From positions 1 to 60,566 of the forward strand of contig CAIVDS010000043.1 in assembly GCA_903904685.1 (NCBI GenBank): 60,566 nucleotides of DNA, in the 5' to 3' direction. Source of the DNA: an uncultured Verrucomicrobiota bacterium. Lineage in GTDB: Bacteria; Verrucomicrobiota; Verrucomicrobiia; Opitutales; Opitutaceae. Below, piece after piece: positions 17,840 to 27,075 of the stretch. Within the stretch, counting starts at the first letter, position 1; each line of letters opens with the position of its first letter. Position numbers and translations under genes: made by a program. The notes beneath the pieces were generated by a model. That model was not told the DNA's origin and searched no databases. It saw only the letters and a list, made by a program, of their open reading frames with translations.

Positions 17840-18487
17840 TTAACGGGGAGGCGCCTGATGGACCTGGGGAGTCCAAGTCGCGTAGGAAGGTGCCTCGTGC
17901 ATGAACGCGTCGGGTTCGGGGCTCGCGTGGAAAAGGTCGGCGTCGAGGACGGCGGGCAGGGCGAGGAGCGTGGCGAGATCGTAGCCGGTGCGCGCGAGGG
18001 CGGGCGGTAGCGGGGTCCAGTGGCGGAAGTGTTCCGGCATCACGCATTCGCCGGACAGCTCGGCGGTGGGCACGCGGCGGAGGGGTTCGCCGAGGCGGGC
18101 GACGTGCCACGAATCGCGGCGGGCATCGGCGATGACGTTGAGCGCGGGATTGCCGAGGGCGAGGGTGACGACGGCGAGGCTTTGGTAGGCGTAGGCGGGG
18201 GCGGGGTTGACCACGCGCCAGGTGCGGAGGGCGACGGCGGCGGTGCGGATGCCGAGGACGGAGCCGGGGCCTTCGCAAAAGACGAAGGCGTCGAGATCGC
18301 CGATGCGCAGGCCGCTGGAGGACAGCAGCAACTCCGTGCAGGCGAATACGCCTGATCCGGCTTCGGTCTCGCTGGTTTGCCATGCGACGGTGCCGTTGTG
18401 CCAGAGTCCGACCTGAATCCGCGCCGAGGCGGAGTCGATCAGGAGGAGGGTGGGGTGCTCGGCAAGCAGATGGCGGAGACTGGGCAT
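17840..18487 (-). CDS. tsaB: tRNA threonylcarbamoyladenosine biosynthesis protein TsaB
   Basis: Non-catalytic partner of TsaD in t6A37 modification of ANN-decoding tRNAs. The 215-aa ASKHA-fold product has the phosphate-1 loop LLLIDSASARIQVGLW and the TsaB signature CEGPGSVLGIRTAAVALRTW. It lacks the metal-binding histidines of TsaD, as expected for TsaB. Divergent from tig and upstream of alr. Confidence 0.9.
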   Translation of the reverse strand: MPSLRHLLAEHPTLLLIDSASARIQVGLWHNGTVAWQTSETEAGSGVFACTELLLSSSGLRIGDLDAFVFCEGPGSVLGIRTAAVALRTWRVVNPAPAYAYQSLAVVTLALGNPALNVIADARRDSWHVARLGEPLRRVPTAELSGECVMPEHFRHWTPLPPALARTGYDLATLLALPAVLDADLFHASPEPDAFMHEAPSYATWTPQVHQAPPR

Positions 18488-18545
18488 GGGCAGACGTGCA
18501 TCAAGTTTGGCCGAGGCCCGGGTTTCAAGCGTTATGAATCAGGCA

Positions 18546-18575
18546 TTGACCGCGCAGAGAGGACACCCGTATTTT
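18546..18575 (+). promoter_or_regulatory. Candidate sigma-70 promoter for tig
   Basis: TTGACC at 18546-18551, 18-base spacer, TATTTT at 18570-18575, 40 bases before the tig start, in the tsaB/tig divergent region. No other good match in this 128-bp spacer. Confidence 0.45.
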
Positions 18576-18615
18576 TCCCAATTCTTTCAATAAAACACTC
18601 TGCTCTTTTCAAACC

Positions 18616-19938
18616 GTGAACATCGAAATCAAAGACATCTCCGAAACCCGCAAAAGCCTCGTCGTCACCCTCGACCAGGCGGAAGTCGCCGCCGAGCATA
18701 AGGCCGTGGTCGGTGAGATTTCCAAGCAGGCCCGCCTCCCCGGCTTCCGTCCCGGCAAGGCTCCGGCCAGCCTCGTGCTGAAGCGTTACGGCAAGGAGAT
18801 CGCGGACGAATTCAAGCAGAAGGTTCTTTCCAAGGCCTATCGCGGCGGTCTCGAACAGTCGAAGATCGACGCCCTCAACGTCACCGATGTCCAGGAAGGC
18901 ACCTTGGCGTCCGACCAAGCCGCCACCATCACCATCACGCTGGATGTGCGTCCGACCTTCGTGCTGCCCGATTACGTGGGGCTCTCCACGGAGATCAAGT
19001 CGGTCGATGCGACCGATGCCGAAGTCGACACCGTCATCGACGGGATGCGTTCCGAGCGGGCCGACTTCAAGGTCGCCGAGCGTCCGGCCGCCAAGGGCGA
19101 CTACGTGAAGCTCGCCTACGAAGGCGCCATTGACGGCAAACCCGTCCTCGAACTCGCGCCCGACAAGCAGATCTACGGCAAAGTCCCGCAGACCTGGGAG
19201 GAAGTTGAAGGCGAAAACGAGGGACTCATCCCCGGCCTCGGCAAGCAGCTCGCCGGCCTCAAGGCGGGCGACAAGAAAGACGTGACCATCGCGTTCCCGT
19301 CCGACTTCAGCGCCGTTCCCGCCCTTGCCGGCAAGACCGCCGTCTATGCGGTCGAGGTCCAGGAAATCCGCGAGCGCGTTCTTCCCCCGATGGACGAAGC
19401 CTTCTTCAAGGCCCACCAGTCCGCCGATCTCGAAAGCCTCAAGGTCAACGTCCGCAACAATCTCAAGGGCCGCAAGGAACACGAGAACCGCCAGGCCCAG
19501 CGCCGCCAGGTCACCGAGTCGCTCAACGCCAAGGTTGATTTCGCCGTCCCCGAGAGCCTCGTCGAGAGCGAGACCCAGCAGGTGCTCCGCCAGTTTATCG
19601 AGGAAAACATGCGCCGCGGCATGTCGGCCGACCAGTTCGAAAAGGACAAGAAGCAGCTCCACGAAGGCGCCAGCAAGGCCGCCCGCATCCGTGTGAAGAC
19701 CCAGCTCATCCTCGCCAAGATCGCCGAGAAGGAGAAGATCACCGTGACGGAGAAGGACATCGACACCTTCATTTACCGCGAGTCCGTGATGAACAACCAG
19801 AAGCCGGAAAAGCTCGTCAAGGAACTCACGCAGAACCGCGACAAGCTCCGTTCCGTGCAGCAATCGATCATGTTCGACAAGGCCCTTGATTTGCTCGTTT
19901 CCAAGGCTACCGTGACAACGGCATCGGCGCAGGCCTGA
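18616..19938 (+). CDS. tig: Trigger factor
   Basis: Ribosome-associated chaperone with peptidyl-prolyl isomerase activity. The 440-aa product starts at GTG 18616. N-terminal ribosome-binding domain carries the signature GFRPGKAPASLVLKRYG near residue 45. The FKBP-like domain spans about 155-245 (GDYVKLAYEGAIDGKPV ... VEVQEIRE), and a long helical C-terminal substrate-binding domain follows. First gene of tig-clpP-clpX, the order found in many bacteria. Confidence 0.95.
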   Translation: MNIEIKDISETRKSLVVTLDQAEVAAEHKAVVGEISKQARLPGFRPGKAPASLVLKRYGKEIADEFKQKVLSKAYRGGLEQSKIDALNVTDVQEGTLASDQAATITITLDVRPTFVLPDYVGLSTEIKSVDATDAEVDTVIDGMRSERADFKVAERPAAKGDYVKLAYEGAIDGKPVLELAPDKQIYGKVPQTWEEVEGENEGLIPGLGKQLAGLKAGDKKDVTIAFPSDFSAVPALAGKTAVYAVEVQEIRERVLPPMDEAFFKAHQSADLESLKVNVRNNLKGRKEHENRQAQRRQVTESLNAKVDFAVPESLVESETQQVLRQFIEENMRRGMSADQFEKDKKQLHEGASKAARIRVKTQLILAKIAEKEKITVTEKDIDTFIYRESVMNNQKPEKLVKELTQNRDKLRSVQQSIMFDKALDLLVSKATVTTASAQA

Positions 19939-19953
19939 TCGGAAATATCAACC

Positions 19954-19960
19954 AAGGAGG
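19954..19960 (+). promoter_or_regulatory. Strong Shine-Dalgarno of clpP
   Basis: AAGGAGG ends 5 bases before the clpP ATG. It is a perfect anti-16S match in a window where such sites are scarce, and implies efficient clpP initiation. Confidence 0.8.
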
Positions 19961-19965
19961 ATTCC

Positions 19966-20586
19966 ATGAGCTACTACGTCCCCATCGTTTTGGAAAACAC
20001 CGGCCGCGGCGAGCGGTCGATGGACATCTATTCCCGTCTGCTCAAGGACCGCATCATCTTCATCGGCACGCCGATCGACGACATGGTCGCCAATCTGGTG
20101 ATCGCCCAGATGCTGTTTCTCCAGATGGAGGACTCGAAGAAGGACATCCACTTCTACATCAACTCGCCGGGCGGCGTGGTGACGGGTGGCATGGCCATCT
20201 ATGACACGATGAATTTCCTCCAGTGCGATGTGGTGACGTATTGCATCGGCCAGGCCGCCAGCATGGCCACCGTGCTGCTCGCCGCCGGCACGCCGGGCAA
20301 GCGTTTCGCCCTGCCCAATGCCCGCGTGATGATCCACCAACCCAGCGGCGGCGCGGGCGGACAGACGGCCGACATCATGATCGCATCAAAGGAAATCCTC
20401 CGCTGGCGCCAGACGCTCAACACCGTCATCGCCAAGCATACCGGCAAGACTGCCGAGCAGGTCGGCTCCGACTCGGATCGCGACTACTACCTGAGCGCGC
20501 ACGAGGCCAAGGCCTACGGTATCGTTGACCACGTCGTCGAATCGACCCGCGAGGTCGCGAAGCTCGCCGCCCCGGTCGCCGCCTGA
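19966..20586 (+). CDS. clpP: ATP-dependent Clp protease proteolytic subunit
   Basis: Serine peptidase that forms the tetradecameric chamber of ClpXP. The 206-aa product carries the catalytic serine in [14 protein letters not shown], the histidine in [12 protein letters not shown] and the aspartate in the [18 protein letters not shown] segment. Oxyanion residues are in [12 protein letters not shown]. Starts at ATG 19966, 27 bases after tig. Confidence 0.97.
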   Translation: MSYYVPIVLENTGRGERSMDIYSRLLKDRIIFIGTPIDDMVANLVIAQMLFLQMEDSKKDIHFYINSPGGVVTGGMAIYDTMNFLQCDVVTYCIGQAASMATVLLAAGTPGKRFALPNARVMIHQPSGGAGGQTADIMIASKEILRWRQTLNTVIAKHTGKTAEQVGSDSDRDYYLSAHEAKAYGIVDHVVESTREVAKLAAPVAA

Positions 20587-20611
20587 ATAGTCGGCGACGT
20601 ATCAAATCAAT

Positions 20612-20640
20612 GACGGTGCCTTCGGGGACCGTCTTTTTTT
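20612..20640 (+). terminator. Hairpin with T-run between clpP and clpX
   Basis: GACGGTGCC, TTCG loop, GGGACCGTC (20612-20633; one G-G mismatch in an otherwise 9-bp stem), followed directly by seven T. It has the form of an intrinsic terminator and would reduce readthrough from tig-clpP into clpX. Confidence 0.8.
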
Positions 20641-20682
20641 GTGAACTCGACTCCCGTCTCCTTCCGCTGACATTCTCCTCTC

Positions 20683-21990
20683 ATGGCAAAACCGACGCGC
20701 ATGACCCTTTGCTCTTTCTGCGGGAAATCGCAGTCCGAGGTGAAGAAGATCATCGCTGGCCCGGGGGTTCACATTTGCGACGCCTGCGTCAATGTCTGCA
20801 AAACCATCATCGACCGCGAGGTGAAGCAGCCGGCGACCGACATCAAGCCCACTTTCCGCCTCGTCAAGCCGTCCGAGATCAAGCGGGTGCTCGACGACTT
20901 CGTCATCGGCCAGGATCACGCCAAAAAAGTTCTCTCGGTTGCGGTCTACAACCACTATAAACGCATCATGTTCGACGCGGCCAGAACGGCCGGCGACAGC
21001 GGCGCGCTTTCGCACGAGTTCAATGAAGTCGAGGTCGAGAAGAGCAACATCCTCCTCACCGGCCCGACCGGTTCCGGCAAGACGCTTTTGGCCCGCACGC
21101 TCTCCAAGATCATCGACGTGCCCTTCGCCATCGCCGATGCCACGACACTCACCGAGGCGGGCTACGTTGGCGAAGACGTGGAGAACGTCGTCCTGCGCCT
21201 GCTGCAATCGGCCAACTACGATGTGAAGCGCGCCGAGTGCGGTATCATTTACATCGATGAAATCGACAAGATCGGGCGCAAAACAGAAAACGTGTCCATT
21301 ACCCGCGACGTCTCCGGCGAAGGCGTGCAGCAGGCGCTGTTGAAGATTCTCGAAGGCACGGTGTGCAACGTTCCGCCGCAGGGCGGCCGCAAGCATCCAA
21401 ATCAGGAATACGTGCAGATCAACACTGCGGGCATTCTCTTTATCTGCGGCGGAGCGTTCGTGGGATTGGAAAACATCATTCAGCGGCGCCTCGGCCAGCG
21501 CAGCCTTGGTTTCTCCTCGATCAAGGCCCAGCACGACAAGGCCAAAGAGGAGGGGATGTCGGCCGAGAGCATCATGAAGTCGATCGCTCCCGAGGATCTC
21601 ATACGCTTCGGCATGATCCCCGAGTTCATCGGACGTCTGCCGGTCGTCACGGTGCTCGATCCGCTTCAGGTCGCCGACCTCGAAAAAATCCTCGTTCGCA
21701 CCAAGAACGCGATGGTGAAGCAGTATTCCAAGCTCTTCGCCATAGACGGCGTCCGCCTCCGTTTCACAACCGACGCGATCAAGGCCATCGCCGTCAAGGC
21801 GGTCGAGCTCAAGACCGGCGCCCGCGCCCTGCGGGCCATCATGGAGAATCTCATGCTGGAGGTGATGTATGAACTCCCGCAGCGCACCGACGTGGCCGAG
21901 GTGGTGATCGACTCATCCGTGGTCGCCGGCAAGCGCCGTCCGATCCTCAAGAAGATTCCCAAGGGTGAACCGAAGCAGGACGCGGCTTGA
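20683..21990 (+). CDS. clpX: ATP-dependent Clp protease ATP-binding subunit ClpX
   Basis: AAA+ unfoldase that feeds ClpP. The 435-aa product has an N-terminal zinc-binding domain (CSFCGK ... [10 protein letters not shown]), Walker A GPTGSGKT near residue 125, Walker [11 protein letters not shown], the RKHP loop region and sensor motifs ending [23 protein letters not shown]. Start at ATG 20683. Probably transcribed both by readthrough and from its own promoter, given the terminator upstream. Confidence 0.97.
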   Translation: MAKPTRMTLCSFCGKSQSEVKKIIAGPGVHICDACVNVCKTIIDREVKQPATDIKPTFRLVKPSEIKRVLDDFVIGQDHAKKVLSVAVYNHYKRIMFDAARTAGDSGALSHEFNEVEVEKSNILLTGPTGSGKTLLARTLSKIIDVPFAIADATTLTEAGYVGEDVENVVLRLLQSANYDVKRAECGIIYIDEIDKIGRKTENVSITRDVSGEGVQQALLKILEGTVCNVPPQGGRKHPNQEYVQINTAGILFICGGAFVGLENIIQRRLGQRSLGFSSIKAQHDKAKEEGMSAESIMKSIAPEDLIRFGMIPEFIGRLPVVTVLDPLQVADLEKILVRTKNAMVKQYSKLFAIDGVRLRFTTDAIKAIAVKAVELKTGARALRAIMENLMLEVMYELPQRTDVAEVVIDSSVVAGKRRPILKKIPKGEPKQDAA

Positions 21991-22121
21991 CGGCATATCA
22001 CTGATTTTTCGGGATAGCCTTGTCGCGTTTCCTGTAATGCTCATTTGCCTTCATCATCATGCCAGAGAACTATTCTTGGGATAGCCCGAAGAACGCCCCG
22101 TCGTCTTGGCTTCAATCAATT

Positions 22122-25100
22122 ATGTTACCCCTCATCACCTCCTCCCTTCGGCGAGCGCTCCTGATCATTGCCTCCGCCTCTTTTTGCCTCGCCTGCATAA
22201 CCATCCGCGCCGAGTCGCTCAACGCCCTCTCCTTCACTTCACCCAGCCGAGGCTTTGTCAGCATGGGGGTCTATGACGGACAGGGACAACTCATCCGAAA
22301 TCTTCTGCACGCCCAACCCGTGGAAGCCGGCAAACAGGCTGTCACATGGGATGGGACCACCAATCTCGGATTACCCGCTTCGCCGGCCAACTATCAGGTG
22401 CGTGGCGTCTGGTTTTCCGAGCCGCCCAAGATCAACTACATCATGAAAGTTGGTCTGAGCGGCAACCCTCCCTACCTCACGCCTGACGATCGCGGCGCCT
22501 GGGGTGGCAATCTGGGACCGGCAAGGGCCATCTGCACCAACGGCAAAGCGCTGCTGGCCGTTTTCCAATGCGTGGAGAGCCCAAAGACGACAGGCATCCA
22601 ATTGATGGACTTCGAGGGCAACATCACACGGCGTTTCACCAGTTTCCTCGGTTGGGACGAACGCCTGTCGGCGACCATGGACGACAAAAATGCCTACATC
22701 GTCATGAATCACATCGGCTCGAAACGGCTCTTTATCGGGAAATACGATCTCGACACACCGCCCCGGGGAAAAATCCTCTGCGATATTCCCGCAGGCGACC
22801 ACGTGACACCCGAGGGGCTTTGGAAAGGACGCTGGATAGCGAATTCCGAAGGCATCGCGCTCAACAACGGACGCCTCTATGTTTCCGTGGTGCTGGACGA
22901 CAAACTGTTTGTCGTCGATGCGGTGAGCGGCCAAATCCTTAACACCGTAAGCATTCCCTCTCCCCACGGCGTCGCCGTTCACAACGGGAAGGTTTTCCTC
23001 GCCAGCGGAAACACCGTGGTCCCGCTTGACTCCGACGGCAAACCTAGCGGCACCCCTGTCATTTCCGGACTTGAAGATCCTAGCGGGCTCGCCATCGATA
23101 CAGCGGGGAATTTCTACATCTGCGACGGCGGTGCCTCCCAGCAAGTCAAAGTCTTTACATCCACGGGCAAGCCGCTCCGTGAGATCGGCCTCAAAGGCGG
23201 ACGCCCCCGCAGCGGCATTTACAACCCCGCCGGTCTGCTCGACCCCCGCAGTCTCTGTGTCGCACCCGACGGCAAAGTATGGGTCACTTCACGCGCCGAA
23301 GATTTCCAAGAAATCACAGCCTGGGACAAAAACGGAAATCGCGACAAGGTTTTTTACAACATCTTCATTTCCTCGGGGCTGGGGCGACTCTCCCCCGACC
23401 ACACCGAATTGCTGGCGGGCTACCGGTCCATCGGAGGCAGCATGCCCGGCATCACCGGGTATAAACTCGATTACGAACACGGCACATGGGCTCCATCATG
23501 GCATCTCGACGCCCCTCACTCGACGTTCCAGCAGAACGATGTGTTTCTTGGCTATCGCATGAATCAGGGACGGTCCTCTACCGCCTTTGATGGCCATTCA
23601 CCCTACCTGAGCTTCGAGGACGGCATGGTCACCGGCACCAACGGCAAGACCTACCTCGTAGGCGGAGACTTCTCCATCTGGCTCTTTGATCCCGTAACAA
23701 AACAGACCAAGCTCGCCTCGCTCGTCTATACCCACCGGGCGCACAAATTGCCCGATGGGCGCTACGAAGGAGACTATGACCAAGGGCAGAACAATTGGCT
23801 CACCTGGGCCGACACCAACGGCGACGGTAAAATGTCCCTTGATGAAATCCGCTTCACTGAAAAACCTGCGCTGATGGAAAACGTCGCCCGCCTCTTCGGT
23901 TGGCAGCTTGAGCCCGACCTCAGCATCCTCATGCTCGTGCCGGAGAAAATCGCCAACGCGCCGATCTTCCCAGGAAAATACAGTGTCTTGCGGCTTTCGC
24001 CACGCCAGGTGCTCCCCAGCGGTGTGCCGGTATACGACTGGAGCGACGTAAAAAAAGTGGTCGAACTTCAAGCGCCCGATTTCAAAGGCGGCGACGGCGG
24101 TTACAAAGACCCTTTTCGCATTCAAATGGATCATTTCAGCGTCATCAACGGCGCGGTTTACGTCAATGTCGCCCCCGGCACCAAGACCAAACTCAAGCTC
24201 ACCGGCATCGACGGCGACGGCTGGTGGGCCAGCCGCAACTGGCGGATGACTCCCATGAAATTCGACTTGAAGACCGGCCAGCCCGCCTGGCTCAAACTCG
24301 GCAACCGCGCCCCCGGCCTGGCGAAACCAGGGGAAATGTATTACCCCGGCTGGGGCCTCGCTGGCTCAGTGGACGGCATCAGCTACTACGCCGACACCAT
24401 GAGCCAGGTCTGGGCCTGGACAGACGACGGCCTCTTTCTCGGCAATCTCTACCACGAAGGTGGCAATACTTTTGACGCCAATAGCCTCGCCGTCGAACTC
24501 GTCGGCTCCTTTGTCTATAAGATAAACGGCAAGCCCATCATCCTCACCGGCGACCACGGCGTTTCTGTCCACGAAATTAAAATCCCTAAACTGACACCTA
24601 TCGACCTCGGTATGGTGACGCTCACCGCTGATGCCGCCAAAGCCGCAAAACCGTGGGATCCGGACGGCCCTGCTCCCGGTAAACGTCCGACTTGCATCGC
24701 GCGGAGCATCTTTGATTTTGACAACAAGGTTCAAAAACAGACCCGGACCATTACCATTGACGGCAAACTCGATCCCGCCGAATGGAACGGCATCGCCCCC
24801 ATGCCGCTCCTTCTCGACGGTAAAAACGTCGGAACCGTCCGCGTCACCTTTGACAAAACAAATCTCTATCTCGCCTACGAAGTGCAGGACGCCAACGGAT
24901 TGAAAAACGATGGCCATGAGCTCCCCTATTCTCCCTTTGTAAGCGGAGCCTACGTCGATTTCTGCCTCGGTCCCGATTGGACAACACCAAACCGGGATAA
25001 AAACCTGGAAGGCGACGTGCGCGGTATCTTGGCCAAAATCACCAACGCCGCCGATTACCAAATGGGATACTGGCCGGTAAAACAGGAGCTGAGGCGGTAT

Positions 25101-25475
25101 TCTTCAGTCAAAAAAGCCAATCCGCAAATCATCACTTCACCCGCCCAGAAGAGGGACTTCGACGACATCAACCCTATCATAGGCTTGAGCTTTGCCTATC
25201 AAGTCACACCCAAGGGCTACACACTTGAGGCGCAGATTCCCTTCGCCTCTCTGGGAATCAACCCCGCCCGCCAATCCGTCGTCGGCTTCGACGCCTCCGT
25301 CGGATTTTCCGACACGGCGGGCCGGGTCCGCACCCGCGCCGTCCACTGGGCGGGAGAAAGCGAAGCCGTGGTGGTTGATCGCCCGGGCTCTGCCGAATTG
25401 AAGCCGGGCACATGGGGAACACTGCAGTTTGATCGCACCCCCTTGGAGACGGTTGCCACCAGCGCCATTAAGTGA
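22122..25475 (+). CDS. Secreted NHL-type beta-propeller protein with EF-hand and CBM9-like domain
   Basis: About 1117 aa. A signal peptide is seen if translation starts at ATG 22122 (MLPLITSSLRRALLIIASASFCLAC); an in-frame ATG at 22059 is the alternative, and neither has a clear ribosome site. Residues about 30-95 look like a FlgD-Ig type domain (GVYDGQGQLIRNLLHA ... VTWDGTTNLG). Then NHL/propeller repeats (SPHGVAVHNGKVFLASGN, DPSGLAIDTAGNFYICDGG, DPRSLCVAPDGKVWVTSR), an EF-hand DTNGDGKMSLDE, more propeller, and a C-terminal domain (TITIDGKLDPAEWNG ... YLAYEVQDANG ... GYTLEAQIPFASLG) typical of CBM9-like/DOMON folds. Likely a periplasmic or surface carbohydrate-associated protein; no catalytic motif seen. 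Lower GC than neighbouring core genes. Confidence 0.75.
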   Translation: MLPLITSSLRRALLIIASASFCLACITIRAESLNALSFTSPSRGFVSMGVYDGQGQLIRNLLHAQPVEAGKQAVTWDGTTNLGLPASPANYQVRGVWFSEPPKINYIMKVGLSGNPPYLTPDDRGAWGGNLGPARAICTNGKALLAVFQCVESPKTTGIQLMDFEGNITRRFTSFLGWDERLSATMDDKNAYIVMNHIGSKRLFIGKYDLDTPPRGKILCDIPAGDHVTPEGLWKGRWIANSEGIALNNGRLYVSVVLDDKLFVVDAVSGQILNTVSIPSPHGVAVHNGKVFLASGNTVVPLDSDGKPSGTPVISGLEDPSGLAIDTAGNFYICDGGASQQVKVFTSTGKPLREIGLKGGRPRSGIYNPAGLLDPRSLCVAPDGKVWVTSRAEDFQEITAWDKNGNRDKVFYNIFISSGLGRLSPDHTELLAGYRSIGGSMPGITGYKLDYEHGTWAPSWHLDAPHSTFQQNDVFLGYRMNQGRSSTAFDGHSPYLSFEDGMVTGTNGKTYLVGGDFSIWLFDPVTKQTKLASLVYTHRAHKLPDGRYEGDYDQGQNNWLTWADTNGDGKMSLDEIRFTEKPALMENVARLFGWQLEPDLSILMLVPEKIANAPIFPGKYSVLRLSPRQVLPSGVPVYDWSDVKKVVELQAPDFKGGDGGYKDPFRIQMDHFSVINGAVYVNVAPGTKTKLKLTGIDGDGWWASRNWRMTPMKFDLKTGQPAWLKLGNRAPGLAKPGEMYYPGWGLAGSVDGISYYADTMSQVWAWTDDGLFLGNLYHEGGNTFDANSLAVELVGSFVYKINGKPIILTGDHGVSVHEIKIPKLTPIDLGMVTLTADAAKAAKPWDPDGPAPGKRPTCIARSIFDFDNKVQKQTRTITIDGKLDPAEWNGIAPMPLLLDGKNVGTVRVTFDKTNLYLAYEVQDANGLKNDGHELPYSPFVSGAYVDFCLGPDWTTPNRDKNLEGDVRGILAKITNAADYQMGYWPVKQELRRYSSVKKANPQIITSPAQKRDFDDINPIIGLSFAYQVTPKGYTLEAQIPFASLGINPARQSVVGFDASVGFSDTAGRVRTRAVHWAGESEAVVVDRPGSAELKPGTWGTLQFDRTPLETVATSAIK

Positions 25476-25707
25476 TGATCCGCAGACTCAGATTCTCTCT
25501 CAACGGTCCCATGATTTTCTCCTCATGCCAACCAGCCATCCATTGCTGTTATTTTGAAATCGCAGCTGCGAACGTTAGCGAGTGGACGAGCCAACACTTG
25601 CGACTGCGCGATCATACGACAGTAAATAAACTTCGGATGATTGGCATCATGGACTGATCGTTCCATTTTTTCTTGCGTCTATCTAAAGAGGAAAGGCTCT
25701 AGTCGTC

Positions 25708-26997
25708 GTGTCGTCGCCCGTTCCATCATCCTCAATCAAACCCGTCGCACGCTTCCCGTTTCACCTGATGGCGAAGCCCTCCGGTTCGATCTGCAACCTC
25801 GGGTGCAGCTACTGTTTTTACCTGGAGAAAGAGCACCTGTATCCCGACACGCGTCGCTTCCGCATGTCGCCCGAAGTGCTGGAGACCTACGTGTGCGACT
25901 ACATCGCGGCGCAGCCAGGGCCACAGGTCTCCTTCGCTTGGCAAGGTGGCGAACCTACCCTCATGGGCGTGGAGTTTTTCCGGCAGGCGGTGGCCTTGCA
26001 GGCGCGCCATGCCAATGGAAAAACAATCGAAAACGCTTTTCAGACCAACGGCGTGTTGCTTGACGACGAGTGGGGCGAGTTTCTCGCCGCCAACAAATTT
26101 CTGGTCGGCATCAGCATCGACGGTCCGCGCCACCTGCATGACGCCTACCGCATCGACAAAGGCGGTCAGCCGACATTCGACCGCGTGATGGCCGGTTTGG
26201 CGGTGCTGAAAAAGCACCGCGTCGAGTTCAACACACTCACCACGTTGCACCGTAAAAACGCCACCCAGCCGTTGGAAGTTTACCGTTTCCTGCGCGAGTT
26301 TGGCTCCGGTTTCATGCAGTTCATCCCTATCGTGGAGCGCGCGGCTCCCGATCAAATCCAGACGCCGGGGTTGTGGCTGGCTCCGCCGCCCGATCACGCC
26401 GAGGCGGCCGAACTCGACGGACAGGTGACGCAGTGGAGCGTGCGCCCTGCGGATTTCGGAAAGTTTCTCTGCACGATCTTCGACGAATGGGTGCGGCAAG
26501 ACGTGGGGCGAATTTTTGTGCAACAGTTCGACGCAGCGCTGGCCAACTGGATCGGCGAGCCGGCGAGCATCTGCCTTTTCAGCGAGAATTGCGGACGGGC
26601 GATGGCCATCGAGCACAATGGCGACATCTTCAGTTGCGATCACTATGTCTATCCGGCCTATAAGCTGGGCAACCTCTGCGAGACGCCTCTGGCGGCGCTC
26701 GCCGACGATCCGCGTCAGACGGCGTTTGGCGAAGCAAAGTCGAAAAGCCTGCCGCGTTACTGCCGCGAATGTCCCGTGCGCTTCGCTTGCCATGGAGAGT
26801 GTCCCAAGCACCGCTTCTTGCGCACGCCGGATGGCGAGCCGGGACTCAATTACCTATGTGCGGGTTACAAACAGTTCTTCCACCACATCGAGCCGGCGAT
26901 GAACACGATGGCTGCGATGCTAAGATCGGGTCGCGCGCCGCTGGAGATCATGAGCCTGTCGCGCGGGCAGTGGATGCCTGCCCGCCTTCGGCGCTGA
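25708..26997 (+). CDS. Anaerobic sulfatase-maturating enzyme (radical SAM)
   Basis: Converts the active-site Cys or Ser of sulfatases to formylglycine. The 429-aa product has the radical SAM cluster CNLGCSYC (Cys29, 33, 36), FAWQGGEPTLMG for SAM binding, and a C-terminal SPASM-type cysteine set (CGRAMAIEHNGDIFSCDHYVYP ... CRECPVRFACHGECPKHRF ... YLCAGYK) for two auxiliary clusters. This layout is typical of anSME. Starts at GTG 25708, with the purine-rich AAAGAGGAAAGG about 11 bases upstream. The only sulfatase homologue in the window (15443-16693) lacks the residue this enzyme modifies, so its substrates must be encoded elsewhere. Confidence 0.88.
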   Translation: MSSPVPSSSIKPVARFPFHLMAKPSGSICNLGCSYCFYLEKEHLYPDTRRFRMSPEVLETYVCDYIAAQPGPQVSFAWQGGEPTLMGVEFFRQAVALQARHANGKTIENAFQTNGVLLDDEWGEFLAANKFLVGISIDGPRHLHDAYRIDKGGQPTFDRVMAGLAVLKKHRVEFNTLTTLHRKNATQPLEVYRFLREFGSGFMQFIPIVERAAPDQIQTPGLWLAPPPDHAEAAELDGQVTQWSVRPADFGKFLCTIFDEWVRQDVGRIFVQQFDAALANWIGEPASICLFSENCGRAMAIEHNGDIFSCDHYVYPAYKLGNLCETPLAALADDPRQTAFGEAKSKSLPRYCRECPVRFACHGECPKHRFLRTPDGEPGLNYLCAGYKQFFHHIEPAMNTMAAMLRSGRAPLEIMSLSRGQWMPARLRR

Positions 26998-27075
26998 TCG
27001 CCGGCTCGGCTGTCGCCGTGTGACTTGACTTGGGTTTGGACAGACTGAGTATCGTGCGAACTTCGACTCATCATA

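Noticed and set aside
25560-25615. Imperfect inverted repeat (ATCGCAGCTGCG ... CGACTGCGCGAT) upstream of the anSME gene as an IS end
   Set aside because: Pairing is broken, there is no transposase or target duplication, and it may only be a weak hairpin.
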